Assembly (NCBI GenBank): GCA_036924085.1
Contig: JAVGWX010000011.1
Coordinates: forward strand, 23,822,739 to 23,886,738
Source of the DNA: Ariolimax columbianus
Lineage: Eukaryota > Mollusca > Gastropoda > Stylommatophora > Arionidae
DNA length: 64,000 nucleotides
Reading direction: 5' to 3'
Notes under the pieces: generated by a model
Databases searched by the model: none
Told to the model about the DNA's origin: nothing
What the model saw: only the letters and a program-made list of their open reading frames with translations
Shown: positions 31,900 to 43,195 of the stretch, piece after piece
How the letters are laid out: every line of letters starts with the position of its first letter
Numbering within the stretch: the first letter of the stretch is position 1
Position numbers and translations under genes: made by a program

Positions 31900-32835
31900 G
31901 TGAGTGTGTTGTCCATTGTGTGTGTCTGTGTGTATTATGACGCGAGCGTTTTCATTGTATTAGAGCGTGTGTTTTCCACTGTGTGAGAGCGGGAGTTTTC
32001 CATTGTGTGAGAGCGTGTGATTGAGTGTGGTTTCAATTTTGTGAGAGAATGTGTTTTCTAGTGTGTGATTGGGTGTGGTTTCAATTTTGTGAGAGAATGT
32101 GTTTTCTAGCGAGTGATTGAGTGTGGTTTCAATTTTGTGAGAGAATGTTTTTTTCTAGAATGTATTTGTGTGTTTTATCCATTGGGTGAGAATGTGTTTT
32201 CCATTGTCTTAGATGGTGTGTTTTCTATTGTGTGATAGAGTATGATTTATATTCTATGAGAGAGTGTGCCTACTATCGTGTGATTTCTATTATGTTAGAG
32301 AATATGTTTACTTTCGCGTGATTGAGTGGGTTTTCTATTGTGTGATAAGATGTGTTTTTCATTGTGGGAGAGGGTGTTTTTCATTATCTGAGAGAACGTG
32401 TTTTCTCGTGTGTGATTTGAGTGTGATTTCAATTGTGTGAGAGCGTGTGTTTTCTAGCGTATGATTGAGTGTGATTTATTTTGGCGTGAGAGATTGTGTT
32501 TTCTAGCGTATGATTGAGTGTGATTTATTTTAGCCCGAGAGAGGGTGTTTTCTAGTGTATAATTGAGTGTGATTTATTTTGGCGTTAGAAGGGTGTTATC
32601 TAGCGTATGATTGAGTGTGATTTATTTTGGCGTGAGAGAGGTTGTTTTCTATCGTATGATTGAGTGTGATTTCAGTTGTGTGAGAAAATATTTTCTTTTG
32701 TATTTTTAGTGTGATTTCTTTTGTGTGAGAAAGTGTGTTTTCTAGTGTTTTATTCAGTCTGATGTCTATAGTGTGGAAGACTGTATTTTCTAACGTGTGA
32801 TTGAGTGTAGTTTCTTTTTGTTTGATAGAGTATGT
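31900..32835. repeat. About 48-bp diverged minisatellite
   Basis: About 19 degenerate units with TGTGAGAGAATGTGTTTTCT, AGTGTGTGATTGAGTGTG and GTTTCAATTT; the cleanest neighbours (32041 and 32089) are 48 bases apart. It follows the GT microsatellite directly and its units keep its TGTG character, suggesting origin from it. Confidence 0.85.
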
Positions 32836-32844
32836 ACTCTAGTC

Positions 32845-33190
32845 TTCTGCTTCTTCTTCGTTCGTTCTCAATCTCCCACTACCAAACCCTGAAAGAGCTT
32901 AAGTAGCAGAATGTAGTCCAGAGAACAGAATGCGTTGTGTCGTGGTTTACAGCTTGGCTACGATATTTGCACCTTTCGGTCCAACACATCCGACTTCAGC
33001 AAGCATTTTTTGAGTACCTGGTTAGCATTCCCTCTTCGATCCCTTCTCCTTAGCCAGTCTGCCCTGCTGCAGCATGTTATCCAGGATCACCACGTGGAGG
33101 TGTAGAAGGGTCTTGGCAGCTTTGGTTCGCTGGCCCTGACACTAGCAGTCAGCAATAAGTCTCTGACCACTGCAGCATCTTGATCCCATG
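32845..33190 (+). mobile_element. SINE-like family B, reference copy
   Basis: The most complete unexpanded B copy: TTCTTCTTCGTTCGTTCTCA, ATCTCCCACTACCAAACCC, GTAGCAGAATGTAGTCCAGA, GTGTCGTGGTTTACAGC, GATATTTGCACCTTTCGG, CCAACACATCCGACTTCAGC, AAGCATTTTTTGAGTACC, TTCGATCCCTTCTCCTTAGC, CAGTCTGCCCTGCTGCAGC, ACCACGTGGAGGTGTAGAAG, GGTTCGCTGGCCCTGACAC, AGTCTCTGACCACTGCAGC. A (GAA)n tail on the minus strand suggests that strand is the sense. Confidence 0.85.
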
Positions 33191-34183
33191 TACTCTAGTG
33201 TGTGGTTATGCTTTCATTCGTATTAGTAAACGAGAAACGTGATCTTGCACACATTTGTGTGGAGTGTGCAGGTGTGTGTTTGCTAATCAAGTCGCATTAT
33301 TCCAAACGTGCGCGTTAACTCGGCTACACATTCGTTTACGTCAAAACATAATGAGAGCTTTGTCGTTTCCCAGCCTGCGACCATTCCAATCTCCGCTCTT
33401 TGTCAAGCACCGTCTAGAAATACAAAGCAAGACCTGTGTGACCTTCCTTTAATTAAACCAAGGCCAAGAGCTTCTACCATACAGGCAAGTACTGATGAAA
33501 GGCTTCCGTGCCTGGGCGGTAACTCAAGTCAATGACTGGAAACTGTACAGATCAAACAGGATTTAGTTCAGTTCGAGATATTCAGACTGGAAATAGCCAA
33601 ATATTATATCTTGAAACTGGTGCAGCTTGTTAGCGTGTGGAAGGCGTGGCCTTGACCCAGAAGAAAGTATTTATAGAGCATGTGGATGGTGCTGTGCCAG
33701 GGCTATTGTCAGAGCTGTTGTTTTTTTTTGGTGTTTTTTTTAGTAAGATTTGTAGGTTTCTTTCGTGAAGCTGTGTACTTTCCAACCACGGTTATGCCAG
33801 AGAATGGGAGAGCCAAACATAACATCATGGCCACGTAAAACATGCTGATCAAGGCCTCACCTATTCCGCGTCGGCGCATCAGAAACATGATGTATTACAG
33901 CCGACTGGGCAACGAGGTGGAGAACAATGCCACTAGTGGTGTGCGTACTGAGGACTGCACTAGTCAGGAGGACTCAATTCCATCTTATCAAGTACGTCTC
34001 GGGATGTAAAAAAAATATGTCTGTCGGTAATGGGTCTAGGTATTTGTGTATTAATTCACCCCAAACAGAGTTCCCTGGTTTCCCATCGTTCTTATTTGAC
34101 AGCAAGTGACTGTAACGGGACATTCCATTTCGGGTTAAGGAAATAAATAAAGACTTAGAAAAAGAAAGAAGGGTAGAAAAGAT
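33191..34183. other. Low-repeat stretch before the satellite
   Basis: About 1 kb without dispersed families. It holds a TATTTATAG sequence near 33669 and a candidate small exon (33842-33991, listed separately). Other open frames of 60-75 codons are unsupported. Confidence 0.4.
33842..33991 (+). CDS. Weak candidate first exon, 50 codons
   Basis: ATG with A at -3, 50 open codons, then GTACGT, a usable though imperfect donor, in phase 0. The peptide begins MLIKASPIPRRRIRNMMYYS and continues RLGNEVENNATSGVRTEDC, ending SIPSYQ, with unbiased composition and an N-glycosylation-like NNAT. An in-frame stop lies six bases upstream of the ATG. A TATTTATAG about 170 bases upstream could be a TATA element. 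No family recognised and no partner exon found; chance remains likely. Confidence 0.25.
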
Positions 34184-37100
34184 AACCCTTCCCTACCCTA
34201 ACTTAATTCTAAACCTAGCCCTACCCTAACTGAACCCTAAGCCTAGCCCTACCCTAACTTAATTCTAAATCTAACTCTACCCTAACTGAACCCTAAACCT
34301 AGCCCTACCCTAACTTAATTCTAAATCTAACTCTACCCTAACTGAACCCTAAACCTAGCCCTACCCTAACTTAATTCTAAATCTAACTCTACCCTAACTG
34401 AACCCTAAACCTAGCCCTACCCTAACTGAACCCTAAACCTAGCCCTACCCTAACTTAATTCTAAATCTAACTTTACCCTAACTGAACCCTAAACCTAGCC
34501 CTACCCTAACTGAACCCTAAACCTAGCCCTACCCTAACTTAATTCTAAATCTAACTCTACCCTAACTGAACCCTAAACCTAGCCCTACCCTAACTTAATT
34601 CTAAATCTAACTCTACCCTAACTGAACCCTAAACCTAGCCCTACCCTAACTGAACCCTAAACCTAGCCCTACCCTAACTTAATTCTAAATCTAACTCTAC
34701 CCTAACTGAACCCTAAACCTAGCCCTACCCTAACTTAATTCTAAATCTAACTCTACCCTAACTGAACCCTAAACCTAGCCCTACCCTAACTGAACCCTAA
34801 ACCTAGCCCTACCCTAACTTAATTCTAAATCTAACTCTACCCTAACTGAACCCTAAACCTAGCCCTACCCTAACTTAATTCTAAATCTAACTCTACCCTA
34901 ACTGAACCCTAAACCTAGCCCTACCCTAACTGAACCCTAAACCTAGCCCTACCCTAACTTAATTCTAAATCTAACTCTACCCTAACTGAACCCTAAACCT
35001 AGCCCTACCCTAACTTAATTCTAAATCTAACTCTACCCTAACTGAACCCTAAACCTAGCCCTACCCTAACTGAACCCTAAACCTAGCCCTACCCTAACTT
35101 AATTCTAAATCTAACTCTACCCTAACTGAACCCTAAACCTAGCCCTACCCTAACTTAATTCTAAATCTAACTCTACCCTAACTGAACCCTAAACCTAGCC
35201 CTACCCTAACTGAACCCTAAACCTAGCCCTACCCTAACTTAATTCTAAATCTAACTCTACCCTAACTGAACCCTAAACCTAGCCCTACCCTAACTTAATT
35301 CTAAATCTAACTCTACCCTAACTGAACCCTAAACCTAGCCCTACCCTAACTGAACCCTAAACCTAGCCCTACCCTAACTTAATTCTAAATCTAACTCTAC
35401 CCTAACTGAACCCTAAACCTAGCCCTACCCTAACTTAATTCTAAATCTAACTCTACCCTAACTGAACCCTAAACCTAGCCCTACCCTAACTGAACCCTAA
35501 ACCTAGCCCTACCCTAACTTAATTCTAAATCTAACTCTACCCTAACTGAACCCTAAACCTAGCCCTACCCTAACTTAATTCTAAATCTAACTCTACCCTA
35601 ACTGAACCCTAAACCTAGCCCTACCCTAACTGAACCCTAAACCTAGCCCTACCCTAACTTAATTCTAAATCTAACTCTACCCTAACTGAACCCTAAACCT
35701 AGCCCTACCCTAACTTAATTCTAAATCTAACTCTACCCTAACTGAACCCTAAACCTAGCCCTACCCTAACTGAACCCTAAACCTAGCCCTACCCTAACTT
35801 AATTCTAAATCTAACTCTACCCTAACTGAACCCTAAACCTAGCCCTACCCTAACTTAATTCTAAATCTAACTCTACCCTAACTGAACCCTAAACCTAGCC
35901 CTACCCTAACTGAACCCTAAACCTAGCCCTACCCTAACTTAATTCTAAATCTAACTCTACCCTAACTGAACCCTAAACCTAGCCCTACCCTAACTTAATT
36001 CTAAATCTAACTCTACCCTAACTGAACCCTAAACCTAGCCCTACCCTAACTGAACCCTAAACCTAGCCCTACCCTAACTTAATTCTAAATCTAACTCTAC
36101 CCTAACTGAACCCTAAACCTAGCCCTACCCTAACTTAATTCTAAATCTAACTCTACCCTAACTGAACCCTAAACCTAGCCCTACCCTAACTGAACCCTAA
36201 ACCTAGCCCTACCCTAACTTAATTCTAAATCTAACTCTACCCTAACTGAACCCTAAACCTAGCCCTACCCTAACTTAATTCTAAATCTAACTCTACCCTA
36301 ACTGAACCCTAAACCTAGCCCTACCCTAACTGAACCCTAAACCTAGCCCTACCCTAACTTAATTCTAAATCTAACTCTACCCTAACTGAACCCTAAACCT
36401 AGCCCTACCCTAACTTAATTCTAAATCTAACTCTACCCTAACTGAACCCTAAACCTAGCCCTACCCTAACTGAACCCTAAACCTAGCCCTACCCTAACTT
36501 AATTCTAAATCTAACTCTACCCTAACTGAACCCTAAACCTAGCCCTACCCTAACTGAACCCTAAACCTAGCCCTACCCTAACTTAATTCTAAATCTAACT
36601 CTACCCTAACTGAACCCTAAACCTAGCCCTACCCTAACTTAAACCTAAACCTAGCCCTACCCTAACTTAATTCTAAATCTAACTCTACCCTAACTGAACC
36701 CTAAACCTAGCCCTACCCTAACTTAATTCTAAATCTAACTCTACCCTAACTGAACCCTAAACCTAGCCCTACCCTAACTGAACCCTAAACCTAGCCCTAC
36801 CCTAACTTAATTCTAAATCTAACTCTACCCTAACTGAACCCTAAACCTAGCCCTACCCTAACTTAATTCTAAATCTAACTCTACCCTAACTGAACCCTAA
36901 ACCTAGCCCTACCCTAACTGAACCCTAAACCTAGCCCTACCCTAACTTAATTCTAAATCTAACTCTACCCTAACTGAACCCTAAACCTAGCCCTACCCTA
37001 ACTGAACCCTAAACCTAGCCCTACCCTAACTTAATTCTAAATCTAACTCTACCCTAACTGAACCCTAAACCTAGCCCTACCCTAACTGAACCCTAAACCT

Positions 37101-39928
37101 AGCCCTACCCTAACTTAATTCTAAATCTAACTCTACCCTAACTGAACCCTAAACCTAGCCCTACCCTAACTTAATTCTAAATCTAACTCTACCCTAACTG
37201 AACCCTAAACCTAGCCCTACCCTAACTGAACCCTAAACCTAGCCCTACCCTAACTTAATTCTAAATCTAACTCTACCCTAACTGAACCCTAAACCTAGCC
37301 CTACCCTAACTTAATTCTAAATCTAACTCTACCCTAACTGAACCCTAAACCTAGCCCTACCCTAACTGAACCCTAAACCTAGCCCTACCCTAACTTAATT
37401 CTAAATCTAACTCTACCCTAACTGAACCCTAAACCTAGCCCTACCCTAACTTAATTCTAAATCTAACTCTACCCTAACTGAACCCTAAACCTAGCCCTAC
37501 CCTAACTGAACCCTAAACCTAGCCCTACCCTAACTTAATTCTAAATCTAACTCTACCCTAACTGAACCCTAAACCTAGCCCTACCCTAACTTAATTCTAA
37601 ATCTAACTCTACCCTAACTGAACCCTAAACCTAGCCCTACCCTAACTGAACCCTAAACCTAGCCCTACCCTAACTTAATTCTAAATCTAACTCTACCCTA
37701 ACTGAACCCTAAACCTAGCCCTACCCTAACTTAATTCTAAATCTAACTCTACCCTAACTGAACCCTAAACCTAGCCCTACCCTAACTGAACCCTAAACCT
37801 AGCCCTACCCTAACTTAATTCTAAATCTAACTCTACCCTAACTGAACCCTAAACCTAGCCCTACCCTAACTTAATTCTAAATCTAACTCTACCCTAACTG
37901 AACCCTAAACCTAGCCCTACCCTAACTGAACCCTAAACCTAGCCCTACCCTAACTTAATTCTAAATCTAACTCTACCCTAACTGAACCCTAAACCTAGCC
38001 CTACCCTAACTTAATTCTAAATCTAACTCTACCCTAACTGAACCCTAAACCTAGCCCTACCCTAACTGAACCCTAAACCTAGCCCTACCCTAACTTAATT
38101 CTAAATCTAACTCTACCCTAACTGAACCCTAAACCTAGCCCTACCCTAACTTAATTCTAAATCTAACTCTACCCTAACTGAACCCTAAACCTAGCCCTAC
38201 CCTAACTGAACCCTAAACCTAGCCCTACCCTAACTTAATTCTAAATCTAACTCTACCCTAACTGAACCCTAAACCTAGCCCTACCCTAACTTAATTCTAA
38301 ATCTAACTCTACCCTAACTGAACCCTAAACCTAGCCCTACCCTAACTGAACCCTAAACCTAGCCCTACCCTAACTTAATTCTAAATCTAACTCTACCCTA
38401 ACTGAACCCTAAACCTAGCCCTACCCTAACTTAATTCTAAATCTAACTCTACCCTAACTGAACCCTAAACCTAGCCCTACCCTAACTGAACCCTAAACCT
38501 AGCCCTACCCTAACTTAATTCTAAATCTAACTCTACCCTAACTGAACCCTAAACCTAGCCCTACCCTAACTTAATTCTAAATCTAACTCTACCCTAACTG
38601 AACCCTAAACCTAGCCCTACCCTAACTGAACCCTAAACCTAGCCCTACCCTAACTTAATTCTAAATCTAACTCTACCCTAACTGAACCCTAAACCTAGCC
38701 CTACCCTAACTTAATTCTAAATCTAACTCTACCCTAACTGAACCCTAAACCTAGCCCTACCCTAACTGAACCCTAAACCTAGCCCTACCCTAACTTAATT
38801 CTAAATCTAACTCTACCCTAACTGAACCCTAAACCTAACCCTACCCTAACTTAATTCTAAATCTAACTCTACCCTAACTGAACCCTAAACCTAGCCCTAC
38901 CCTAACTGAACCCTAAACCTAGCCCTACCCTAACTTAATTCTAAATCTAACTCTACCCTAACTGAACCCTAAACCTAACCCTACCCTAACTTAATTCTAA
39001 ATCTAACTCTACCCTAACTGAACCCTAAACCTAGCCCTACCCTAACTGAACCCTAAACGTAGCCCTACCCTAACTTAACCCTAAACCTAGCCCTACCCTA
39101 ACTGAACCCTAAACCTAGCCCTACCCTAACTTAATTCTAAATCTAACTCTACCCTAACTGAACCCTAAACCTAGCCCTACCCTAACTGAACCCTAAACGT
39201 AGCCCTACCCTAACTGAACCCTAAACCTAGCCCTACCCTAACTGAACCCTAAACCTAGCCCTACCCTAACTTAATTCTAAATCTAACCCTACCCTAACTT
39301 AATTCTAAATCTAACCCTACCCTAACTTAATTCTAAATCTAACTCTACCCTAACTGAACCCTAAACCTAACCCTACCCTAACTTAATTCTAAATCTAACT
39401 CTACCCTAACTGAACCCTAAACCTAGCCCTACCCTAACTGAACCCTAAACGTAGCCCTACCCTAACTTAACCCTAAACCTAGCCCTACCCTAACTGAACC
39501 CTAAACCTAGCCCTACCCTAACTTAATTCTAAATCTAACTCTACCCTAACTGAACCCTAAACCTAGCCCTACCCTAACTGAACCCTAAACGTAGCCCTAC
39601 CCTAACTTAACCCTAAACCTAGCCCTACCCTAACTGAACCCTAAACCTAGCCCTACCCTAACTTAATTCTAAATCTAACTCTACCCTAACTGAACCCTAA
39701 ACCTAGCCCTACCCTAACTTAATTCTAAATCTAACTCTACCCTAACTGAACCCTAAACGTAGCCCTACCCTAACTTAACCCTAAACCTAGCCCTACCCTA
39801 ACTTAACCCTAAACCTAACCCTACCCTAACTGAGCCCTAAACCTAGCCCTACCCTAACTTAACCCTAAACCTAACCCTACCCTAACTGAACCCTAAACCT
39901 AGCCCTACCCTAACTTAACCCTAACCAT
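34184..39928. repeat. 28-bp telomere-like satellite with 140-bp higher-order repeat
   Basis: About 205 monomers of 28 bases, each rich in CCCTA/CCCTAA. Three monomer types occur: A1 (CCCTAAACCTAGCCC, ending CCCTAACTTAA), B (TTCTAAATCTAACTC, ending CCCTAACTGAA) and A2 (like A1 but ending CCCTAACTGAA). In the core they follow the order A1-B-A2-A1-B, a 140-bp unit (exact identity at 420-base offsets). Every position I sampled from 34209 to 39921 keeps the 28-base register, so no indels were detected. Edges are enriched in variants (AACGTAG, CCTAACC). Confidence 0.97.
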
Positions 39929-40344
39929 ATCCCAAGAAGTTCATTGCTAAAACGGCGGTAGTAAACAGAATGTATTCTCGAAGAATGTTTGGCACCTCTA
40001 ACAATTAAAAAGTGAACTATAATGTGACAAAATTTCTTGTTGCTCTCTGTGTTTCTTGTCTTTTGTCTAGGACGTGATATCTGTCTTTAATCTTACTGAC
40101 GTAGGGGAGGACTGGCTTTTGTTTTATTCTATGCTTTTTGTTGATATTTTTCCTACAAGCCTTCAATTGGTGTGGTCTTTGCTGATTCTTTTACTCCTCT
40201 CACATTAGCCACGTCTGTTCGCATCTCAAGGGGATCTATATTCACATAAATTTCACATGCGGTAGTGGGCCTTCACCTCATTGCTCCACTAATAAAGCGC
40301 AGGGCTTTGTTCTGCACTCTGTCTATGAACTCTACATAAGTCTA
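39929..40344. other. Unassigned sequence
   Basis: About 415 bases right of the satellite without a recognised family. Confidence 0.45.
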
Positions 40345-40530
40345 TGAGGTAGTTTGTTAGAGCAGCGATAGATGGCGCCAAACAGGCTGCGGGTCTACTT
40401 AGCTATAGTGTTTGAGTCTATTAAGATGAACTCGTACATCGGTAAAAACCACCCTCGAAAAAAAATGGTTGTTTACAGACCCTGTATAGTCTTCTAAACC
40501 AGTATAAAGACGTTAAGTTAAGTTAAATTA
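40345..40530 (+). mobile_element. E-type SINE tail, 5' truncated
   Basis: TAGTTTGTTAGAGCAGCGAT, AGATGGCGCCAAACAGGCTG, CGGGTCTACTTAGC, AAGATGAACTCGTACATCGG, AACCACCCTCG, TAGTCTTCTAAACCAGTATA, AAGACGTTAAGTTAAGTT. Same 3' tail as the family-A copies at 21688 and 29366; no head or body is attached. Confidence 0.78.
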
Positions 40531-40544
40531 AAAATTGTTAGCTC

Positions 40545-41219
40545 AGCTCCAACGTGAAGTCCAACTAGTTGTACGGCCCTGAAACACGGAGAACAAAAAA
40601 GGCACTCACAATAAGGTACACGCTTAAGTGAATGTTGTCTGCGCAGAATGCAAGAGTGTAAATGGTAGGATAAGATCACAAATGTAGAACTGCTGAAGAG
40701 AATGGGACATATACCAGTGCTGCTGTTATTGTTGTTGTTGTTGCTGTTGTTGTTAAATGCCCATAATGAGTAAGCTTACTCTTTTGTGCGGCCTGAAAAG
40801 AACGTTAAGTGGCGGGTTGTAGTAGCTTTCCTCACATCCCGAGCTTGCTGATGAAGGTGGACGGCAGCCATACGGGTGGTTGTGCTATGCTTGGCTTCAT
40901 CTGCTTGTCGCTGACTACTACGAAAATCACATCGATCCACATCTCGTCAGTCAGTCTGCCTTGAAAACAGAGAGATTGAAGAGAGATTGTGGTTTTGTTC
41001 AGTGTGTTGACCCTGTCGCGACGTTCTGGTCAGAATTGTGTACCTGACTGGACTAGCGTTTCAGTTCCCCAGATACCAGTGAAACAAGACATAAGGAGGA
41101 GTCTCTGGCGAGGGATAGACCACACATTACGGAGATTGATAACATTTCAAGACAGTCTCTGTTCTGGAATCTACAAGTCTAGAGACATAGCGGTAGACAA
41201 GACACTCATGGAGGAGTGA
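40545..41219 (+). pseudogene. RTE-like LINE relic split by a family C SINE
   Basis: Left piece (about 40640-40715) encodes DKITNVELLKRMGHIP, the W.DKI.N.e.L.R.g.p segment. Right piece (41070-41219) encodes VKQDIRRSLWRGIDHTLRRL, matching the following KR.LRWIGHtLR segment. Family C (40720-41062) separates them, so it probably inserted into an already fragmentary LINE. Confidence 0.6.
40720..41062 (+). mobile_element. SINE-like family C copy
   Basis: (TTG)n, AAATGCCCATAATGAGTAAG, GTGGCGGGTTGTAGTAGC, TTTCCTCACATCCCGAGC, GGTTGTGCTATGCTTGGC, CTTGTCGCTGACTACTACG, and an end resembling 50838-51175 (AGAGATTGTGGT, GACCCTG..GCGACGT.CTGGTCAG). Confidence 0.8.
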
Positions 41220-41279
41220 GGTTGATGCCATTATCAGGGTTAAATACCTCAATTATTGTTTACGCAGGTGAGACCATCG

Positions 41280-41550
41280 GGAATTCCGTGGTGAAGCCGT
41301 CGGCCTCGTGATCAGGTGGTGTGGGTTCCACTCCGGACTCCGCCGTCTTTTTCAAGGCTGCTTGATGCGGAGTCCCCTGCATCTCGTAGTCGCCGCCTAG
41401 TCGTCTTGTCGTTGACTTGCCACTGGGGCCGGGCGGCTAGAGACGAGAGAACGAGGATAAAAAGTAACGCAGTTAATCCTTGCTAAAAATAGCGCTAGCA
41501 AAATAAATTATGACATCATCGTCTGCCATGGTCGCTGGCCTTTGCTTTTG
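41280..41550 (+). mobile_element. tRNA-headed SINE, family H
   Basis: Second copy of the element at 3352-3622: GCCGTCGGCCTCGTGATCAG, GTGGTGTGGGTTCCACTCCG (B box slightly decayed), GCGGAGTCCCCTGCATCTCG, CGTCTTGTCGTTGACTTGCC, GATAAAAAGTAACGCAG, AGCAAAATAAATTATGACAT. It is not flanked by TA repeats, unlike the first copy. Confidence 0.78.
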
Positions 41551-42002
41551 AGGGGAGACCATCTAAATCCTGTTCGAAGTCAACCAGTAAAAGATAGTCA
41601 GTGTTATGTTGAGTACTACTGTTTTATATTATATCAAAACATATGAAGTGACGGCATTCGTGAACATTAGCCTGTCGCACCTGTCAGGGACATAGACCAT
41701 TGACAACCCTCCTGTTGCAAGTTCGACCTGAGTTCTTCTTTTTGCACCAACCCAGTTGATTTCCAGTTTTGTTTATGTTTCTTCACTGTTTCTTGGTCTT
41801 TTTCTCTTCCTCTTGCCCTATGTATTCCGTGTCAGGGTCTGTTTCACACGCTGTATGGTGCTTTCCGAAGTGTATGTCCTATACAGCTCCATTTCCTACG
41901 TTAGATTTGTTGCTCCACTGGTTGTTATTGACTCCTTACCTGTAGGTCTTCGTTCCTCATCTTGTATTGTTAGCCTATACCCATTAGGCTATGGCAGCGA
42001 TA
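41551..42002. other. Unassigned sequence
   Basis: About 450 bases. A hydrophobic open frame starting at 41756 runs into the neighbouring 15-bp repeat and is not credible as a gene. Confidence 0.4.
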
Positions 42003-42146
42003 TACGTAATGTTATGTCACATTATGTCATGTCACATTATGTCACGTCACATTATGTGATGTCACATTATCTCACGTCACATTATATCATGTCAAATTAT
42101 CTCATGTCACATTATCTCATGTCACATTATCTCGTGTCACATTCTA
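42003..42146. repeat. 15-bp minisatellite
   Basis: About nine units of CACATTATGTCATGT with variants in the TGTCA part (CTCA, GTGA, CTCG). The period is constant at 15. Confidence 0.92.
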
Positions 42147-42230
42147 TTGTAAAGTTATTATATGTTATTGGAGTGTGGGGCAAAATGGTTGTGAGCATGG
42201 TTTACAGACCTAACGTTTAGATCGTCAGAC

Positions 42231-42475
42231 AGGGAACGGCGTGGGGTAGTTGTTAAGTGGCACGGCTCACAATCCGGAGGTGCTGGGTTCGATCGCCATC
42301 ACAGCACCGGCCGTTACCCCGGGAAAGCAAACCCTTAGAAAATGCATGAGGAAGCAGACCTGCATGCTGAAGTCGGGTGCACTCGGTCGACAGGCGCAAA
42401 ATAAAAACCACAGTGCAACGCATACCGCCTTGGAGAATAGAGAAATAAGGCGAAAGGGGAGGGGGGTAGGGGGGA
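42231..42475 (+). mobile_element. SINE family D with target duplication
   Basis: Plus-strand D: GGCGTGGGGTAGTTGTTAAG, CTGGGTTCGATCGCC (B box), CCCCGGGAAAGCAAACCCTT, core TGCTGAAGTCGGGTGCACTC, GGCGCAAAATAAAAACC, AATAAGGCGAAA. Flanking ATCGTCAGAC (42221-42230) and ATCGTCGGAC (42476-42485) form a 10-bp duplication with one mismatch. Confidence 0.88.
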
Positions 42476-42485
42476 ATCGTCGGAC

Positions 42486-42785
42486 CAAACATGTCGACGA
42501 TAGTTTTATGGTATGGTCGCTTGTCTGAATCGAACTCAGCTGTTAAATTGGTACCCGACGTAGTCATGGGAAATTCGGCTCCATCACTAGTACTACGTTG
42601 TATGTACCCCGTTGTCGGCTCGTTTAGCAATGACAAGTTATAAGCACGTAAATAGACGCTCTCATGTGCGTTTAAGGCGGTTCAGTGAGCCAGTTGCCAT
42701 TTTTATGCTAAGTCACTACACGTTATATTCACGTCAGCTGTGCTATGTTCTGTTCTATTACTGTTATGCGGCTTTCTTCCCATTG
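42486..42785. other. Unassigned sequence
   Basis: 300 bases with no recognised element. Confidence 0.45.
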
Positions 42786-43065
42786 CTGGGGTAGTCGATG
42801 GGTTGCAAGGCTGAGGACTACAGACCGCTGCGCCACTGCTGTCGCTAAGTCGTGTGCTGGGATAGTCGAGGGGTTAAAAGTCTTAGGACTACAGACCGCT
42901 GCGCCACTGCTGTCGCTAAGTCGTGTGCTGGGATAGTCGAGGGGTTAAAAGTCTGAGGACTACAGACCGCTGCGCCACTGCTGTCGCTAAGTCGTGTGCT
43001 GGGATAGTCGAGGGGTTAAAAGTCTGAGGACCACAGACCGCTGTGCCACTGCTGTCGTATGCTGG
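42786..43065. repeat. 71-bp tandem repeat, tRNA-sized
   Basis: Four units exactly 71 bases apart (CGCCACTGCTG at 42831, 42902, 42973 and again). Minus-strand units begin GTGGCGCAGCGGTCTGTAGT, matching the tRNA A-box pattern (TGGCGCAGCGG). A B box is not convincing and the cloverleaf does not close, so it is at most a decayed tRNA-like sequence. Confidence 0.85.
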
Positions 43066-43109
43066 CTATGTTTGTTTATTTCAACCCCAACAAAAGAACA
43101 ACATATGCC

Positions 43110-43195
43110 CTACCGGGTATTCAGACCGCTGCACTCGTCGTCGGCAGGCCGGCATCAAACCATTCGGCCACGCGCTCTGTTACTTTTTGTTATGT
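43110..43195 (-). mobile_element. Possible Leu/Ser-tRNA-like SINE head
   Basis: The minus strand reads GCGCGTGGCCGAATGGTTTG, with TGGCCGAATGG close to the A box of class II tRNAs, and then GACGAGTGCAGCGGTCTG, which shares GCAGCGGTCTG with the 71-bp repeat to its left. No good B box is visible. Confidence 0.35.

Noticed and set aside
34184..39928. A true chromosome end
   Set aside because: Unique sequence and transposable elements continue on both sides and the repeat is a 28-mer, so it is interstitial.
41756..42220. 154-codon hydrophobic plus-strand frame
   Set aside because: Its second half is the 15-bp minisatellite and it starts at a non-ATG codon; no support for a membrane protein.
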